In this document: one piece after another, positions 33,277 through 43,655 of the stretch
How positions within the stretch are numbered: position 1 is the stretch's first letter
How the letters are laid out: every line of letters begins with the position of its first letter
DNA from: Nephrocerus scutellatus
Lineage: Eukaryota > Arthropoda > Insecta > Diptera > Pipunculidae
Assembly (NCBI GenBank): GCA_947095585.1
Contig: OX352763.1
Coordinates: forward strand, 45,000,010 to 45,064,009
DNA length: 64,000 nt
Direction: 5' to 3'
Program-made: the position numbers and the translations under genes
The notes under the pieces: model-generated
What the model was told of the DNA's origin: nothing
The model's database searches: none
What the model saw: the letters and a program-made list of their open reading frames with translations, nothing else

Positions 33277-34920
33277 AATCTTTGGTTTTACGGTCCCCTA
33301 TTCCTTCATGGTCGAGAATCATCTTGGCCACAAACTTACAACAAATCGGCATTGTCTGAGCAGCAACCAAACTCTAATGCGTTACCAATAACAACTAATG
33401 ATAAGGAGTCAGGTCACTTCATCTACGAAATCAAGCATGGAAACTCATTTCAAAGGGTCCAGCGGATCACTGCGTACATATTAAGATTCGTCAGCAAACT
33501 TAAAGGGCGTGAAGATAAGACAAGCAGTAAAAAAGAACTATCCAGCCAAGCATTAACAGATTCGCTTCATACCATTCTACGACTTCTGCAGAAAGAGGAG
33601 TTCAATTCCGACATCGCCCATCTTAAACGATACAGCGAGTGCGAGAAAACCAGCGCCATAAGCAGTCTCGCACCCTTTTTGGATACAAATGATATTATGC
33701 GGGTTGGAGGAAGACTAGAAGCATCAGCGCTTTCATACGATGCAAAACATCCTATCTTACTTCCTTACGGACATTCTTTCACAAAAATGATAATGACAGA
33801 GATTCATTGCAAAAATAAGCACGTTGGACCACAGACTCTTTTGGCCATTACTAGACAACGATTCTGGCCGATCAAAGGCAAAACTTTTGTCAGATCTATA
33901 GTGCAAAACTGCATTCGGTGCGCAAAAGCAAAACCCAAGTTGCTCTCTCAGATGATGGGCAGTTTACCAGCCGATCGAGTTCAACCAGCACGACCGTTCA
34001 TCAATTCAGGAGTGGACTTTTGCGGGCCGATATGGATTCACTACCGTGGGAGAGGAAGTCGACCACAAAAGGGGTACATCGCAATATTCTGCTGCTTTGC
34101 TACTAAGGCTGTTCACCTGGAGATCGTTAGTGCTTTAATAACGGAAGCCTTTATAGGAGCACTGAAACGTTTCATAGGAAGACGAGGCCATGTTCGTAAC
34201 CTATACTGTGATAATGCGACTAATTTTGCTAGAGCTAGAAATCAGCTTCAGGACCTTAGCCAGACAGTATATTCCACGCAAGGTCAAGAATCAATCTCAA
34301 ACTCGTGCAGCACAAAAGGCATCGATTTCCATTTCATTCCACCCCGATCTCCCCACTTCGGCGGATTATGGGAAGCTGCCGTTAAATCAGCAAAACATTT
34401 ACTATATCGAAGCGTGTCATCAGCACCCTTGACACATGAAGAATTCGAGACCCTAATAATTGAAGTTGAGGCAATTCTTAATTCACGGCCATTAACACCG
34501 CTTTCTTCAGATCCAAATGATCTCACCGCACTCACTCCTGGTCACTTCCTAATCGGTGAACCACTGACAGCACCGATTGACGCAAACGCTAAAAACACGA
34601 ACGTCAACCTGCCGACACGATGGAAATTAGTGACGCACCTAAAAAATGAATTTTGGCGCAGATGGTCGAGTGAATACCTAAATGAATTGCAGCAACGGGT
34701 TAAATGGAAACAGCAAAAACCAAACTTACAACCCGGAGCCATGGTTCTAATTAAAGAAGATAACACCCCATCGATGAAATGGCCACTCGGACGAGTCATT
34801 AAAACTCACATTGGAGAAGATGGCCAGGTCCGCGTAGCAGACGTCAAAACATCAACTAGCATTCTTCGGCGAGCGATTCACAAACTTGCTCCTCTTCCGC
34901 TTAATGATGAAACCCCAAAA
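33277..34920 (+). pseudogene. pol: Integrase region of BEL copy 2 pol
   Basis: The frame 33352-36783 has no natural ATG at its start; it continues the RT frame after the stop at 33276. Numbering from 33352: the H2C2 zinc domain has H152/H157 and C187/C190. The rve core has D222 (SGVDFCGP), D287 (LYCDNATNF) and E341 (FGGLWEAAV), that is D-64-D-53-E. The DUF5641-type C-terminal domain runs about 424-515 (WKLVTHLKNEFWRRW, PLGRVIKTHIGEDG). All three catalytic residues are present and the stretch has no internal stop. Confidence 0.93.
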
Positions 34921-35052
34921 CAGGAACGACCACATCATTTTGAATGTCACACAAAAAGAAAGGCAGCAGAATCAACATCTCAAATCACAGGGGAGTCAAC
35001 AAACAATGACCAACCACCAAAGAGAAAATGTCGAAAATCATACGGCTCGGCA

Positions 35053-36783
35053 ATGTTATCCATCTTAATAGTATGCCTGATAGTACCACTCACATGTAGT
35101 TACCCAGTGGAAGTCAGCCAATTTCCATCTAAGCTAGGCCTTCATTTTGAAGCTCTAGGAACAGCCAACGAATGGAACCTGGTGGTATACTATGAGCTAA
35201 CACCGTACTGGACTGAATTCCATGAAATCACAAAGGGAATTAAATCTTTGCGACAACTCTGCCAGGTGATACCGCAAAACAATTCATGCAAGTCAATAAT
35301 CGATCAATTTAGTCATGTAAAAGAAGAGCTCACAACAGGGAACGAATTCTTCTCGAGGAACCTTCATAAGGCAAGACCAAGAGCAAGACGCGGAGCTTTC
35401 AATATAGTTGGAACCATAGCCAATTCCTTATTTGGAGTTCTTGATTCGGAATATGCACAAGAGGTATCAAAAACAATTGATGACATGAAGGGAAATGAAG
35501 ACCACGTTCTGCGACTTCTCAATAATCAAACATCAATAATAGACTCAACTTTAAACATTATAAAGGGCAACCAGTTAAGTGTTCAAGAAAAATTTAGAGC
35601 GTTGAACGAGCAAATTAATCAAATAACTGCGCATACCACTCAAGAAGAACTAACTAGTACTTTTCTTTCCTTATCCATTGAACTGACGCTAATCATGTCC
35701 AACACACAACGAATACAAGCCTTACTAATCAGAGTGCTAATCGACACAAACCATGGAAAGATAAGCCCTCTTCTTCTATCACCACAGCAATTAAGTCACG
35801 AAGTCATAATGATAAAGGCGCATGTCCCTTCCTCACTTCGCCTACCAATAGACTCGTCAGACCTGCTGCACCTATATCAACTGATGTCCGTAAAGAGTGG
35901 GATCGTTAACGACCACGTGATCTTCCAAATCAAATTTCCTCTTGTCAATATAGAAGTGTACGAGATATTCAGAGTATTGGCCATACCTGTATTTAAAAAC
36001 GGCTCCCTAATTGCAATCAACCCAGATTCATCTCACCTAATCATAAGTCCACACCGCGATCAATACTATCCAATAACGGAGCAGGAATTGGCAATGTGCT
36101 CAACAACGGAACCATCCACTTATAGCTGCGAGCAAAGAAAGCCGCTCTATCGCAAGAAGGCTAATATATGTACATGCGAGGTTGACTTACTGAACAATAT
36201 GCCGTTACCAAAACAATGCAAGATAACTGAGCTCACAGAAGACCAGGTATGGATACGATTGTCGCACCCCAATGAATTGATTTACGCCCTCAGAACGAAG
36301 ACAACCATCAACACTGTATGCGGCAATGAGATTTCACCAATAACGCTGGAGGGCTCTGGCCGTTTAAAAATTCAGCCCAACTGCGTCATTAAACAAGATC
36401 TCTTAACATTCCAAGGACATAAAATCTATACCAGTATCGGCAAACCATCCTACACCAAACTGGTCAATCTAACGGACATCGCAATACCAAGCAATCTTAT
36501 CCCAACTAACGAGTATTCATTGGCAGATCAACTTCAATTGGCAGAGATCGAAAGGTTGAGGCAAGAAATCAAGCAACTTCCAACAGAAATTCCACACAAA
36601 ATAAGCAACCATGACCTTCACCAATACTCCGTGGCATACTTAGGACTTATTTTAACGGTATCAGCAATCATCTTCTGGAGATGGAAAACAAGGAAGACAA
36701 ACAAACCTAGCAAACCATCGCCATCAGGACCTATCCCTAGAATACGTCGAAAATTCAGCCTACCTAGCGACGAAATCTGTTGA
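35053..36783 (+). CDS. env: Env-like glycoprotein of BEL copy 2, in frame with pol
   Basis: Env follows a linker rich in Lys, Gln and Pro. ATG 35053 (residue 568 of the frame) starts a hydrophobic signal-like stretch (MLSILIVCLIVPL). A basic site RARR at residues 677-680 is followed by GAFNIVGTIANSLFG, resembling a furin site and fusion-peptide start in insect retroviral and baculovirus F-type proteins. Cys-rich ectodomain motifs and several N-x-S/T sites follow. A C-terminal membrane segment (SVAYLGLILTVSAIIFW, about 1093-1109) and a basic tail end it. No stop lies between integrase and env; splicing or a fused precursor are both possible. The reading frame is intact, function unknown. Confidence 0.85.
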   Translation: MLSILIVCLIVPLTCSYPVEVSQFPSKLGLHFEALGTANEWNLVVYYELTPYWTEFHEITKGIKSLRQLCQVIPQNNSCKSIIDQFSHVKEELTTGNEFFSRNLHKARPRARRGAFNIVGTIANSLFGVLDSEYAQEVSKTIDDMKGNEDHVLRLLNNQTSIIDSTLNIIKGNQLSVQEKFRALNEQINQITAHTTQEELTSTFLSLSIELTLIMSNTQRIQALLIRVLIDTNHGKISPLLLSPQQLSHEVIMIKAHVPSSLRLPIDSSDLLHLYQLMSVKSGIVNDHVIFQIKFPLVNIEVYEIFRVLAIPVFKNGSLIAINPDSSHLIISPHRDQYYPITEQELAMCSTTEPSTYSCEQRKPLYRKKANICTCEVDLLNNMPLPKQCKITELTEDQVWIRLSHPNELIYALRTKTTINTVCGNEISPITLEGSGRLKIQPNCVIKQDLLTFQGHKIYTSIGKPSYTKLVNLTDIAIPSNLIPTNEYSLADQLQLAEIERLRQEIKQLPTEIPHKISNHDLHQYSVAYLGLILTVSAIIFWRWKTRKTNKPSKPSPSGPIPRIRRKFSLPSDEIC

Positions 36784-36795
36784 ATGGCTGCATTC

Positions 36796-36808
36796 AACGG
36801 GGGGAGTA
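36796..36808 (+). promoter_or_regulatory. Polypurine tract of BEL copy 2
   Basis: AACGGGGGGAGTA directly precedes the 3' LTR start TGTTCAAG. It is the plus-strand primer site by position and composition, shared with copy 1. Confidence 0.75.
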
Positions 36809-37488
36809 TGTTCAAGAACAGAAATGTGTTTGTGCATGTTGGATTCATTTTCATAATAAAATTTACAATGCAAATTCATCAGGCATGCGAATGAATCCAA
36901 CATGCACGAAGCCAAAGTTTCGAATTCCGGCTGAGCGAAACATGATCCCAGACTTATTACAGCTCACCTTGAACTCAAGGTAAAAAACAAATAGGTGCAG
37001 CAATGGGAATATGTTTCGCTTATCAGCAATTCGAACTATTTTTTTTTTGTGTCAGTCACTGCGTGTGCAAACTGACTGCATATTATTGCAGTATTTTTAT
37101 TTTTTTTTGGAATTAATTCGAATTAGGCAATAATTTACCTTTATAAAGTTCTAAGTAGAATCATTTTTGTATTTTTTGTACTTGGCATTAATGCTAATTA
37201 AGCAATAATCCGTTTTCCTTTATGTTTGTATTTTCGTTATTTATGCCCACGTAGGCAATATTATCCTTATAAATACTCCCGTATTAGGGAACAATAAATC
37301 ACTCAATTATTAATCATCAAAAAAGGTTGTTGTCAATTTTATTTTTGGTTAGCCACCAGTGGTAAGTCGGCTAACTAATAGGATATTAAGATATATCGGT
37401 ACAAGAACCGGTTATATCCACATCATTAGTCAAGGTACATGCACCTTGACTATTCCGTCGTTGGAACAAAATAGTTCCACCGTTAACA
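36809..37488 (+). repeat. Complete 3' LTR of BEL copy 2
   Basis: This 680-bp LTR starts TGTTCAAGAACAGAAATG and ends CCACCGTTAACA (TGTT...AACA). A TATAAATA (37268-37275) and an AATAAA (37293-37298) lie near the middle, so U3 would be about 450 bp. A hairpin-like CAAGGTACATGCACCTTG lies at 37430-37447. It is the only complete LTR in the window. The right neighbour is LINE sequence starting CCTATCTTGAAG. Confidence 0.92.
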
Positions 37489-37768
37489 CCTATCTTGAAG
37501 TATTGTAGCATCATCTGGTCTCCTTATTTTGCAAACAATAATAAACGTATTAAACGCGTTCAAAAAAATTTGACGCGTTTTTCAATTCCCAAACTAGGTT
37601 GGAATGCAGAGCTTTCTGCTTATAATGAAAGGCTCCATCCTATTGATTGATCTACCTTCACTACAATCGGAAGAAAATATTTTTAATTTGCGTTCATTAG
37701 AAATATTCTCATGTACTATATACGTTGCTCTGATGTATTGTATTTGATTCCGCTTTATGTACCCTCTA
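37489..37768 (+). pseudogene. LINE fragment E, RT C-terminal part
   Basis: The frame reads PILKYCSIIWSPYF, NNNKRIKRVQKN and, further on, RNILMYYIRCSDVLYL, the usual end of RT in CR1/Jockey-type LINEs. The family differs from A-C, where the same block reads RPKLEYNCNIWSG. BEL copy 2 lies against its 5' side, so BEL probably inserted into this LINE. It ends at CCCTCTAGAT, where a sequence beginning CAGGGGTAGCC follows. Confidence 0.75.
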
Positions 37769-38388
37769 GATCAGGGGTAGCCAATCTGAGCCAACCTGAG
37801 AGCCAATTAAATTTTGTGTGGTTCTTAGGCAAGAGAGAACCGATTCACTCACAGCGACAACTTCGTAGTATACGCTTTCATTACAAGTACACCCCAAATA
37901 AAGACAAAAACACCACACAACAATTAAATTGTTTTTTTTTTTATACATAAACTTATTGCCAAGGGAGAACTCCCTAAATGACTTTCGCCACGGCAAAGAG
38001 ATGGGCGCAATTTAACTAAGTATAATTTTATCAGCTTTTCATCTACACATTTTTACTTTCTTTTACTAGTAGTAAAAGTAAGTACATATAGTAATCATGA
38101 ACATTTTCGAACTCGGGATTTTTGCAGATTTACCCATTACCGTATCTCCTGAGTCAGAAAAAGCAAAAAAAAAATCTCTGTCTGTCTGTGTGTCTGTGGC
38201 TCTGTGTCCACTCTACAGCCCAGACGGCTGAATTGATTGAGACGAAAATTCATATTTAAGCTTTTTACATAAATTGGGAGGGCCCATTTGATTTTGGCGG
38301 CAATCGGCCAAACGGAAGTGGTAGTCGTAGTAGTAAACTACTACGAGAAAATGCAAAAAAAATTACAAAAAAAAAATATATAAATACA
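37769..38388. other. Unclassified DNA with possible hAT-like end
   Basis: It begins CAGGGGTAGCCAATC, which resembles hAT termini, but I could not find the opposite inverted end or an 8-bp duplication. It contains (TCTG)n near 38180 and ACTACTACG/AGTAGTAAAC inverted pieces. There is no coding frame of note. Confidence 0.35.
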
Positions 38389-39025
38389 CTAGCTGACCCG
38401 ACAGACGTTGTCCTGTCCCACTTTCAATAAATTTGTTTGTGATCGTTTTGTGAACTTGTAAAAATCTATTTGTTTTGCTATATCGCGTCACAGTATTGGC
38501 AGAAATACCCGGCGTTTCCCGGCTGTCCCATCCCACTGACCCCCGCCCACTGACGCCACGTCCACTAACACCCGCGTTTCCCGGCTGCCCCATCCCACTG
38601 ACCCCCGCCCACTGACTTCACGCCCACTGGCGCCACGCCCACTTACACCCCACTAACTAACCAACTCACCAATCCAGAAAACTATAGAATCGACACTTAT
38701 ACAGGCAAAAAATGTACACTTGTTCGAATATTCTTTATATGAAGATCATATACAGGGAAAACTACATTTTCCAACCCAGCGCCACCTATCGGGTCCAAAT
38801 TTTGGCAACGACTTTCTTTTTATTTAAATATTATATGGTGTGAATTTGAGCCATATCGTTCCATAAATAAGAATTTTCGGAAAAAAACGATACCAGCGCC
38901 ATCATCCGGGCTGATTTGTGAATCTAAACCATTCATGGCGTCACCCAAACGCATACAAAAAAATGCATTCAAATCGGTCTAGCCGTTTAGGCGGAGTTCA
39001 GTGACATACACACGTACAGTAGATG
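38389..39025 (-). mobile_element. Helitron-like non-autonomous element
   Basis: At the left, A|CTAGCTGACCCGACAGACGT is the reverse complement of a 3' end finishing in CTAG before a T, as in Helitrons. Inside lie tandem GCCCACTGAC-type units (38525-38660). On the right are AATGCATTCAAATCGGTCTA and AGGCGGAGTTCAGTGACATA, followed by CAGTAGATGG, a possible TC... 5' end read in reverse. Similar sequences in arthropods are Helitron-type; I use that as established background. There is no open frame. Confidence 0.65.
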
Positions 39026-39730
39026 GGGATAGAAACATTTATTTATAATCGTCTCTTTTAGGAGAGAGATGATTCATTTAAATGCCCCTCTTGATGTTAT
39101 AACCTGCTTATATATATTACATTTACTAAAGATTCCCGGCTCAGTAAAAGAAAGTCGTATGGTGGCCACATCATCATTTTTTAAATTAATACGAAAACTA
39201 ATAAGTCTAAAATTTGTAATTTGTGGATGAATTATTAATATCAAAACTATCAGTACATTTTCAATATTACTTTTCATAATTTCTGCATTTAAGTATTGCT
39301 TATAAGTTATAACCATAGTTTGAAAAATAATCGCTCATAATTTTGATAGGTATTTTGAATAAAGTCGCAAACTCTTCTAAAATTACTTAAGAATGTAAGT
39401 AAGTTTCCATAAACGAGTATACCCAGGGTCAACTTAGCTTTATGTGCACGGAAACGCTAATTGGAGTTGAGTCTCGTTAAACCTACATAAACTCTACGAA
39501 ACTGACATCTGTCAAATTAACTATACTCTGTTCAAGGAAACGATAAGAGTTAGCACCACCATGTTCTTAACTCGACTTAACCTCTGTCATGGAAACGTGG
39601 TAATAGGTCTACTTAATAAAAGTCTGGAGTGACGCTTTTAATACTCATGTTGTCATACCAGTCTTACTCGTGATCATCGCACAATTCCAAACAAATAGTG
39701 TTCTTTTAGAGATTTAAAGAGAGTAAGAAC
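39026..39730. other. Unclassified DNA
   Basis: No element ends are clear. At 39430-39600 the pattern GGAAACG recurs (CACGGAAACG, AAGGAAACG, CATGGAAACG), perhaps an old MITE. A tandem GAGTAAGAACCTAAAAA occurs twice near 39720-39755. Confidence 0.35.
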
Positions 39731-39779
39731 CTAAAAAGAGAGTAAGAACCTAAAAATAAAAGAAAGACGAAATATTCTC

Positions 39780-39982
39780 TACTGTTCAACACATTTTTCA
39801 AAGTGATGTGTGTGAAACTGGTCCAAAACTGGTCGAAAAATTAAATTAAAGAATCTATGTGCAATAAACACATATGGTAGGACGTTTGTCAGGCATCCGA
39901 TAGAGGTGGGAGATGTTCTGAAATTCGAAGTTCGAACCTTCCCCTCAGTAGTCCAACGCACTAGTCGCCAAATCATGGCGCC
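39780..39982 (-). mobile_element. Second, diverged tRNA-derived SINE
   Basis: On the minus strand it starts GGCGCCATGATTTGGCGACT near 39982. It has a box-A-like TGGCGACTAGTGCG (39970-39957) and a box-B-like AGGTTCGAACTT (39940-39928). It shares GGCGCC at the head and TGACAAACGT-(C/T)-C after box B with the SINE at 16161-16406, so both belong to one family. The 3' end is not clear and no tail or target duplication was found. Confidence 0.6.
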
Positions 39983-40530
39983 AAACGAATCTTTGCAATG
40001 AAACACAGAAAAAATGTAAAACTACTGACATTATCCCAAAAGTAATTTCGTTAAAAGTTTTCAAGGCAGAGTTCATGTGATAAAATGTTATACTCATACG
40101 TAGACATATATATAGTATATGAAGGTAATTTTTAAGGCTCAAGCGTGCAGTGTAGAGCATAATAAACTAGGCGCAATTCCACTTTAATCCTTAATACATA
40201 AAGTCATTTAAATTATCGCATAAACAAATGCGACAAGGGGCATCACTGTGAAAGGTTGACATTATTGTATTTTCTGCCGTTCTTCCTGTTCTTCTTGAAG
40301 ACAAGAGCAAACAAAAGTTTTGGTTAAAGTAGAATTGGTTTGAAAACCCTAATAAAAATACCATCGTTTGTGTTTGTATTAAGCATACTAAATATGCTTA
40401 ACAGCCAATGGCTGCTGAATGTGTATAGGGTTTAGTTTTGAATTTGATCTATTCGCCACGGGTGTAAGCGAAAAGTTTTTGTAATTTTTAATACAGAATG
40501 AGCTACCTCTGCTTATACAACTGGTCATTG
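39983..40530. other. Unclassified AT-rich DNA
   Basis: There is no recognisable element or coding sequence. A 3' LINE tail begins at its right edge. Confidence 0.35.
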
Positions 40531-40918
40531 ACTGATAATAATAATATTTATTTAACATAATGTCAATTACAATCATTTAAAAAATCTTATAAAGGTTTGT
40601 AAGGCTTAAGAAATGTTTAGCAAAATCTGGTTTTGAAAATATAATGTATGGATATAATGGAGAGATTATAATTTAAAATAATTAAAGTTTAAAATAATTT
40701 ATTAAGAAAATACTACTATGTGGCTAAAGAGAAGTTTTTAATTTGTTTTGTTTTCAATTCTTCTAAGCTTTATTGGCAGAGAGTTCCACAATCGAATAGT
40801 TTGCACAAAAATGACATAAGTACTTAGGTTGAGGCAACATAAAAGATCTCCGAGATTGGAGAGGTTGCAGCTTATCATATAGGTATTCTGGCTGACGCGT
40901 ATTTAATATGTCTCTTAG

Positions 40919-41500
40919 GCTAGGGCTACGCTGTAAGCGGCGAGCGGCAGAACAGCAAAGAGCTGAGCGTCTATATTAAGCGGCCATTTATTAAGCGGCA
41001 ATTCTAAGGTGAATGTTGTGAATGGTTGTGAAAGTGTCGTCGTCGGGTGCTGCTAGCCGCAGTGTTTTATGTTTTGTTTTATAAATGTCGTTTTAACATT
41101 TACAATATTGTCTTTAGTTTAAAACACCCCATAAAAATTAAAATTATTATTGTAAATTCTCTAATCGGAGATACACATATGTGCAGTTTGTATAAAATTG
41201 GGTCAGTTTAAAAAAAAATTATATAGGAGTCCTACGGTCCTGGGGCCCGATTACTTCCAAATTTTTACAAAAAGTGTTGTTCGTCGGAGATACACATTCG
41301 TATAAAATTTGAAGAAAATGTTAATTTTTGCCATGAAGCTTTCTTGCCGCTCAGCACTGCACTTAAATAATAGAACAGAATTGAAAGCTGAGCGGCGCCG
41401 TTTGCCGCTCTATAACTCCGTGGCCACAACCATATAATTTCATATGTTTTAAATTTTGTTTTGCCGCTCAGCTTTTTACTGCTTACTGCGTGGCCTTAGC
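40919..41500. mobile_element. MITE with CTTAG target duplication
   Basis: It starts GCTAGGGCTACGCTGTAAGC and ends with the inverted GCTTACTGCGTGGCCTTAGC; 16 of the 20 terminal bases pair. CTTAG flanks both sides (40914-40918 and 41501-41505). On removal the LINE frame of the minus strand rejoins (FYILNP... to ILNTRQPEYL), which confirms an insertion. GCCGCTC/GAGCGGC recurs several times inside. A partial H1 copy (41122-41330) is nested. There is no transposase, so the superfamily is open. Confidence 0.85.
41122..41330 (-). repeat. Partial H1 copy nested in the MITE
   Basis: It has CACCCCATAAAAATTAAAAT, GTAAATTCTCTAATCGGAGA, ACACATATGTGC and one unit with GGGGCCCGATTACTTCCAAA. It stops after AAAATTTGAAGAAAATG. 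The far end is missing. Confidence 0.75.
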
Positions 41501-43070
41501 CTTAGTAAACACAGGGATTTAAAATATAAAAGGTTTTCAAAGGAACATCCACTTATCTGCTATAGGAGAATCTCGAAACATGGTCACCATATTTCAGACT
41601 TAAAAAAGCAATGTTGTTATACAGAACGTTTAGTTTTTTCTTATACTTGTGATTGGGACACATAAAAATTTCACTTCCATAGAGAAATACTGGTAATAGA
41701 AGAGTTTTTGCCAGCATCAGCTTGGTTTTTGTAGGTAAAAAATTCTGACTGGCCCACATTGTACGCAGTGTATACCTAACACACTATTTATATGTGTGTC
41801 CCATGAAAGAGTACGATTAAAGATCAGTCCTAGATTTTAGCGGTATCAGCCCACATAATTAGACTATTACCAATTTTAACCGATTGAAATTCAGATACAT
41901 ATAGAACCCTCAATTGTATAGCAAGCGCCTGGGACTTTTTTGAGTTTAAACGTAGCTCATGTTTTAGGGACCAGTCATTTACGCTTGACAAATCTTCGTT
42001 TATTAGACGAATAGTGTCATCAATCGCATTCATATGACAGCTCATAAAAAGTTGAACATCGTCCGCATACATGTGAACTGAACAATGACTAATTACTTTA
42101 GGTAGTTCGTTTACATATAACGAGTAGAGTGTTGGGCCAAAGATTGAACCTTGCGGTACACCCTTTCGGACTTCACGAAACCGTGAGTTCTTTTCACCAA
42201 GTATGAGGAGACAAGTTTTGCAGATGGGAAAAAAAACTTAAAATTCTTTATTAGTTTATTGCACAGAATCGAGTGATTCACAGTTCAAATGCTTTCGAAA
42301 AATCCAGAAGAATAAGAAAAGTGGGGTTATTTTTATCTAAAGACATCCGGGTTTCATCAACAATGTGTAAAAGCGCCGTTTTACAGCTTAGCTTTGGTCT
42401 TAATCCTGATTGGTTTGAGCATAGAAAATGGTTTCCTGAGAGATATCTATGGATTTGGGACATGATAATTTTTTCTAAGACTTTTGACAGGAAAGGTAGA
42501 ATAGCAATTCCGTCATGCTTGAATTTTTAGTCTTTGGTAATGGGATGATTTTAGCTATCTTCAACTTGGATGGGAATACGGACATCGTTAGCACCGAGTT
42601 AAAAAGATGCGTTATAAAAAGCAGTATGAAGTGCAACCGAATTTTGACAAATCTAGGATTTAATCCATCTAGACCAGTAGGATTAGAGTTTATACTCAAA
42701 ACAGCTTGCACAACATCCTCATCATAGACCCTGCTAAAACGAAAAGAGCTATTGTGGTCATCTTCAGCGTTTTCCTCTAAGGAAGAAGTGCTAATCGGAG
42801 TGCTGAAAGAAGCGATGAATTCGGCGTTAACTTAGATAAGCCTAAATTCGTCAATTTTTGGACTTAGACTTTGAGCATTGATTTGACAAATATGTAATCC
42901 GTTGCGATCATATCAAACAAACGTTCGTTACTTTTACTGGACGTGAACACTCTGCCGTTCGGACTACTACCCGAATTAATAACTTACATATGAGTAGCAA
43001 AAACCTAGAAGGACATTGGAAACTCAGACAGATTGTACAAGTTTTAATGGGGAGGAGTGTAGAAAGTATT

Positions 43071-43184
43071 TGTTAAAATGTTTAAGAGTAAAAAAAGTGA
43101 AAACAATCAGAAAAAAAATTGTGCAACAAAAAATTATACAAAAAAATATTATATAAGAAAAAGAAACGAAATTAAATTTAAAAA
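43071..43184. other. Short A-rich spacer
   Basis: A-rich sequence lies between the minus-strand LINE and an H1 copy; nothing is recognisable. Confidence 0.35.
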
Positions 43185-43655
43185 AAAACAACCCATAAAA
43201 ATTAAAATTTTTCTTGTAAATTCTCTAATCGGGGATACACACACACACACTGCGTGCTCGTTTTGTGGCAAAATCATTCACAAATGACGCAGCGGCAGCG
43301 AACAGCGCTGCTCACAAAGCACAGAGCTCAGACTTTGCCGTGATCTGATGCGATATAGTGATATTTAAAAATTGTATATTGGGGTCCCCAAGGGGCCGAT
43401 CGGTCCAAATTTTTACAAAAAGTGTTTTCCATCGGAGACACACATGTGTACAAAATTTAAAGAAAATCGGGTAAATTTTGTAAAATATTTGTATGGGAGC
43501 CCCCCGACCGCGCGGCCCAAGGGGCCTCAAATTTTAATAGAAAGTATTGTCTTGGGAGATATACATGTGTGCAAAATTTCAATAAAATCGGGCTGTAGGA
43601 AGTGGGTTAAAAATTGAGCCAGCCACGGGCAAGTGAAGTTAATATAGAGAATTTA
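43185..43655 (-). repeat. H1 copy (-), short form
   Basis: It has both characteristic ends: AAAACAACCCATAAAAATTA at the start and CACGGGCAAGTGAAGTTAAT ATAGAGAATTTAA at 43624-43654. It holds about two units (43395-43585) plus GCAGCGGCAGCGAACAGCGC (43282), which is not in other copies. An (AC)5 run lies near 43238. It is a useful near-complete short member of the family. Confidence 0.8.

Larger units (their letters stand above)
29092..37488 (+). mobile_element. BEL/Pao LTR retrotransposon with env, copy 2 (well preserved)
   Basis: The order is a remnant of the 5' LTR (29092-29149), primer-binding region, gag, protease, RT, RNase H, integrase, env, polypurine tract and complete 3' LTR (36809-37488). 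Four clear lesions separate it from an open gag-pol-env: an out-of-frame deletion of about 83 bp at about 30328, a stop at 30632-30634, a one-base loss near 32125 and a stop at 33274-33276. The 5' LTR has lost about 620 bp, including the promoter region. The 3' side abuts another LINE at 37489. It lies in inverse orientation to copy 1. Confidence 0.95.
40532..43070 (-). pseudogene. LINE (CR1/Jockey-like), minus strand, split by a MITE
   Basis: Read on the minus strand: linker and RT start (SINSNPTGLDGLNPRFVKI, 42700), palm block with LLDFSKAFEL (42280), the active-site box MYADDVQLF at 42072, then SKKSQALAIQL, LLLPVFLYGSEIF, and a C-terminal part after the MITE (ILNTRQPEYLYDKL, about 40920-40880). 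It ends near the (ATT)n tail at 40532-40554. Frameshifts occur near 42470, 42250 and 41800. Sequence at 42800-43070 probably belongs to the same element but I cannot identify a domain. Confidence 0.8.

Noticed and set aside
29393..33352. BEL frames starting at 29393, 30758, 32152 and 33352
   Set aside because: These begin at TTG or other non-ATG codons; they are segments of one polyprotein frame set between lesions, not separate genes. The gag start was placed at ATG 29420 instead.
37772..37786. hAT terminal inverted repeat CAGGGGTAGCCAATC
   Set aside because: No matching opposite end or 8-bp duplication could be found, so it is mentioned only as a possibility.
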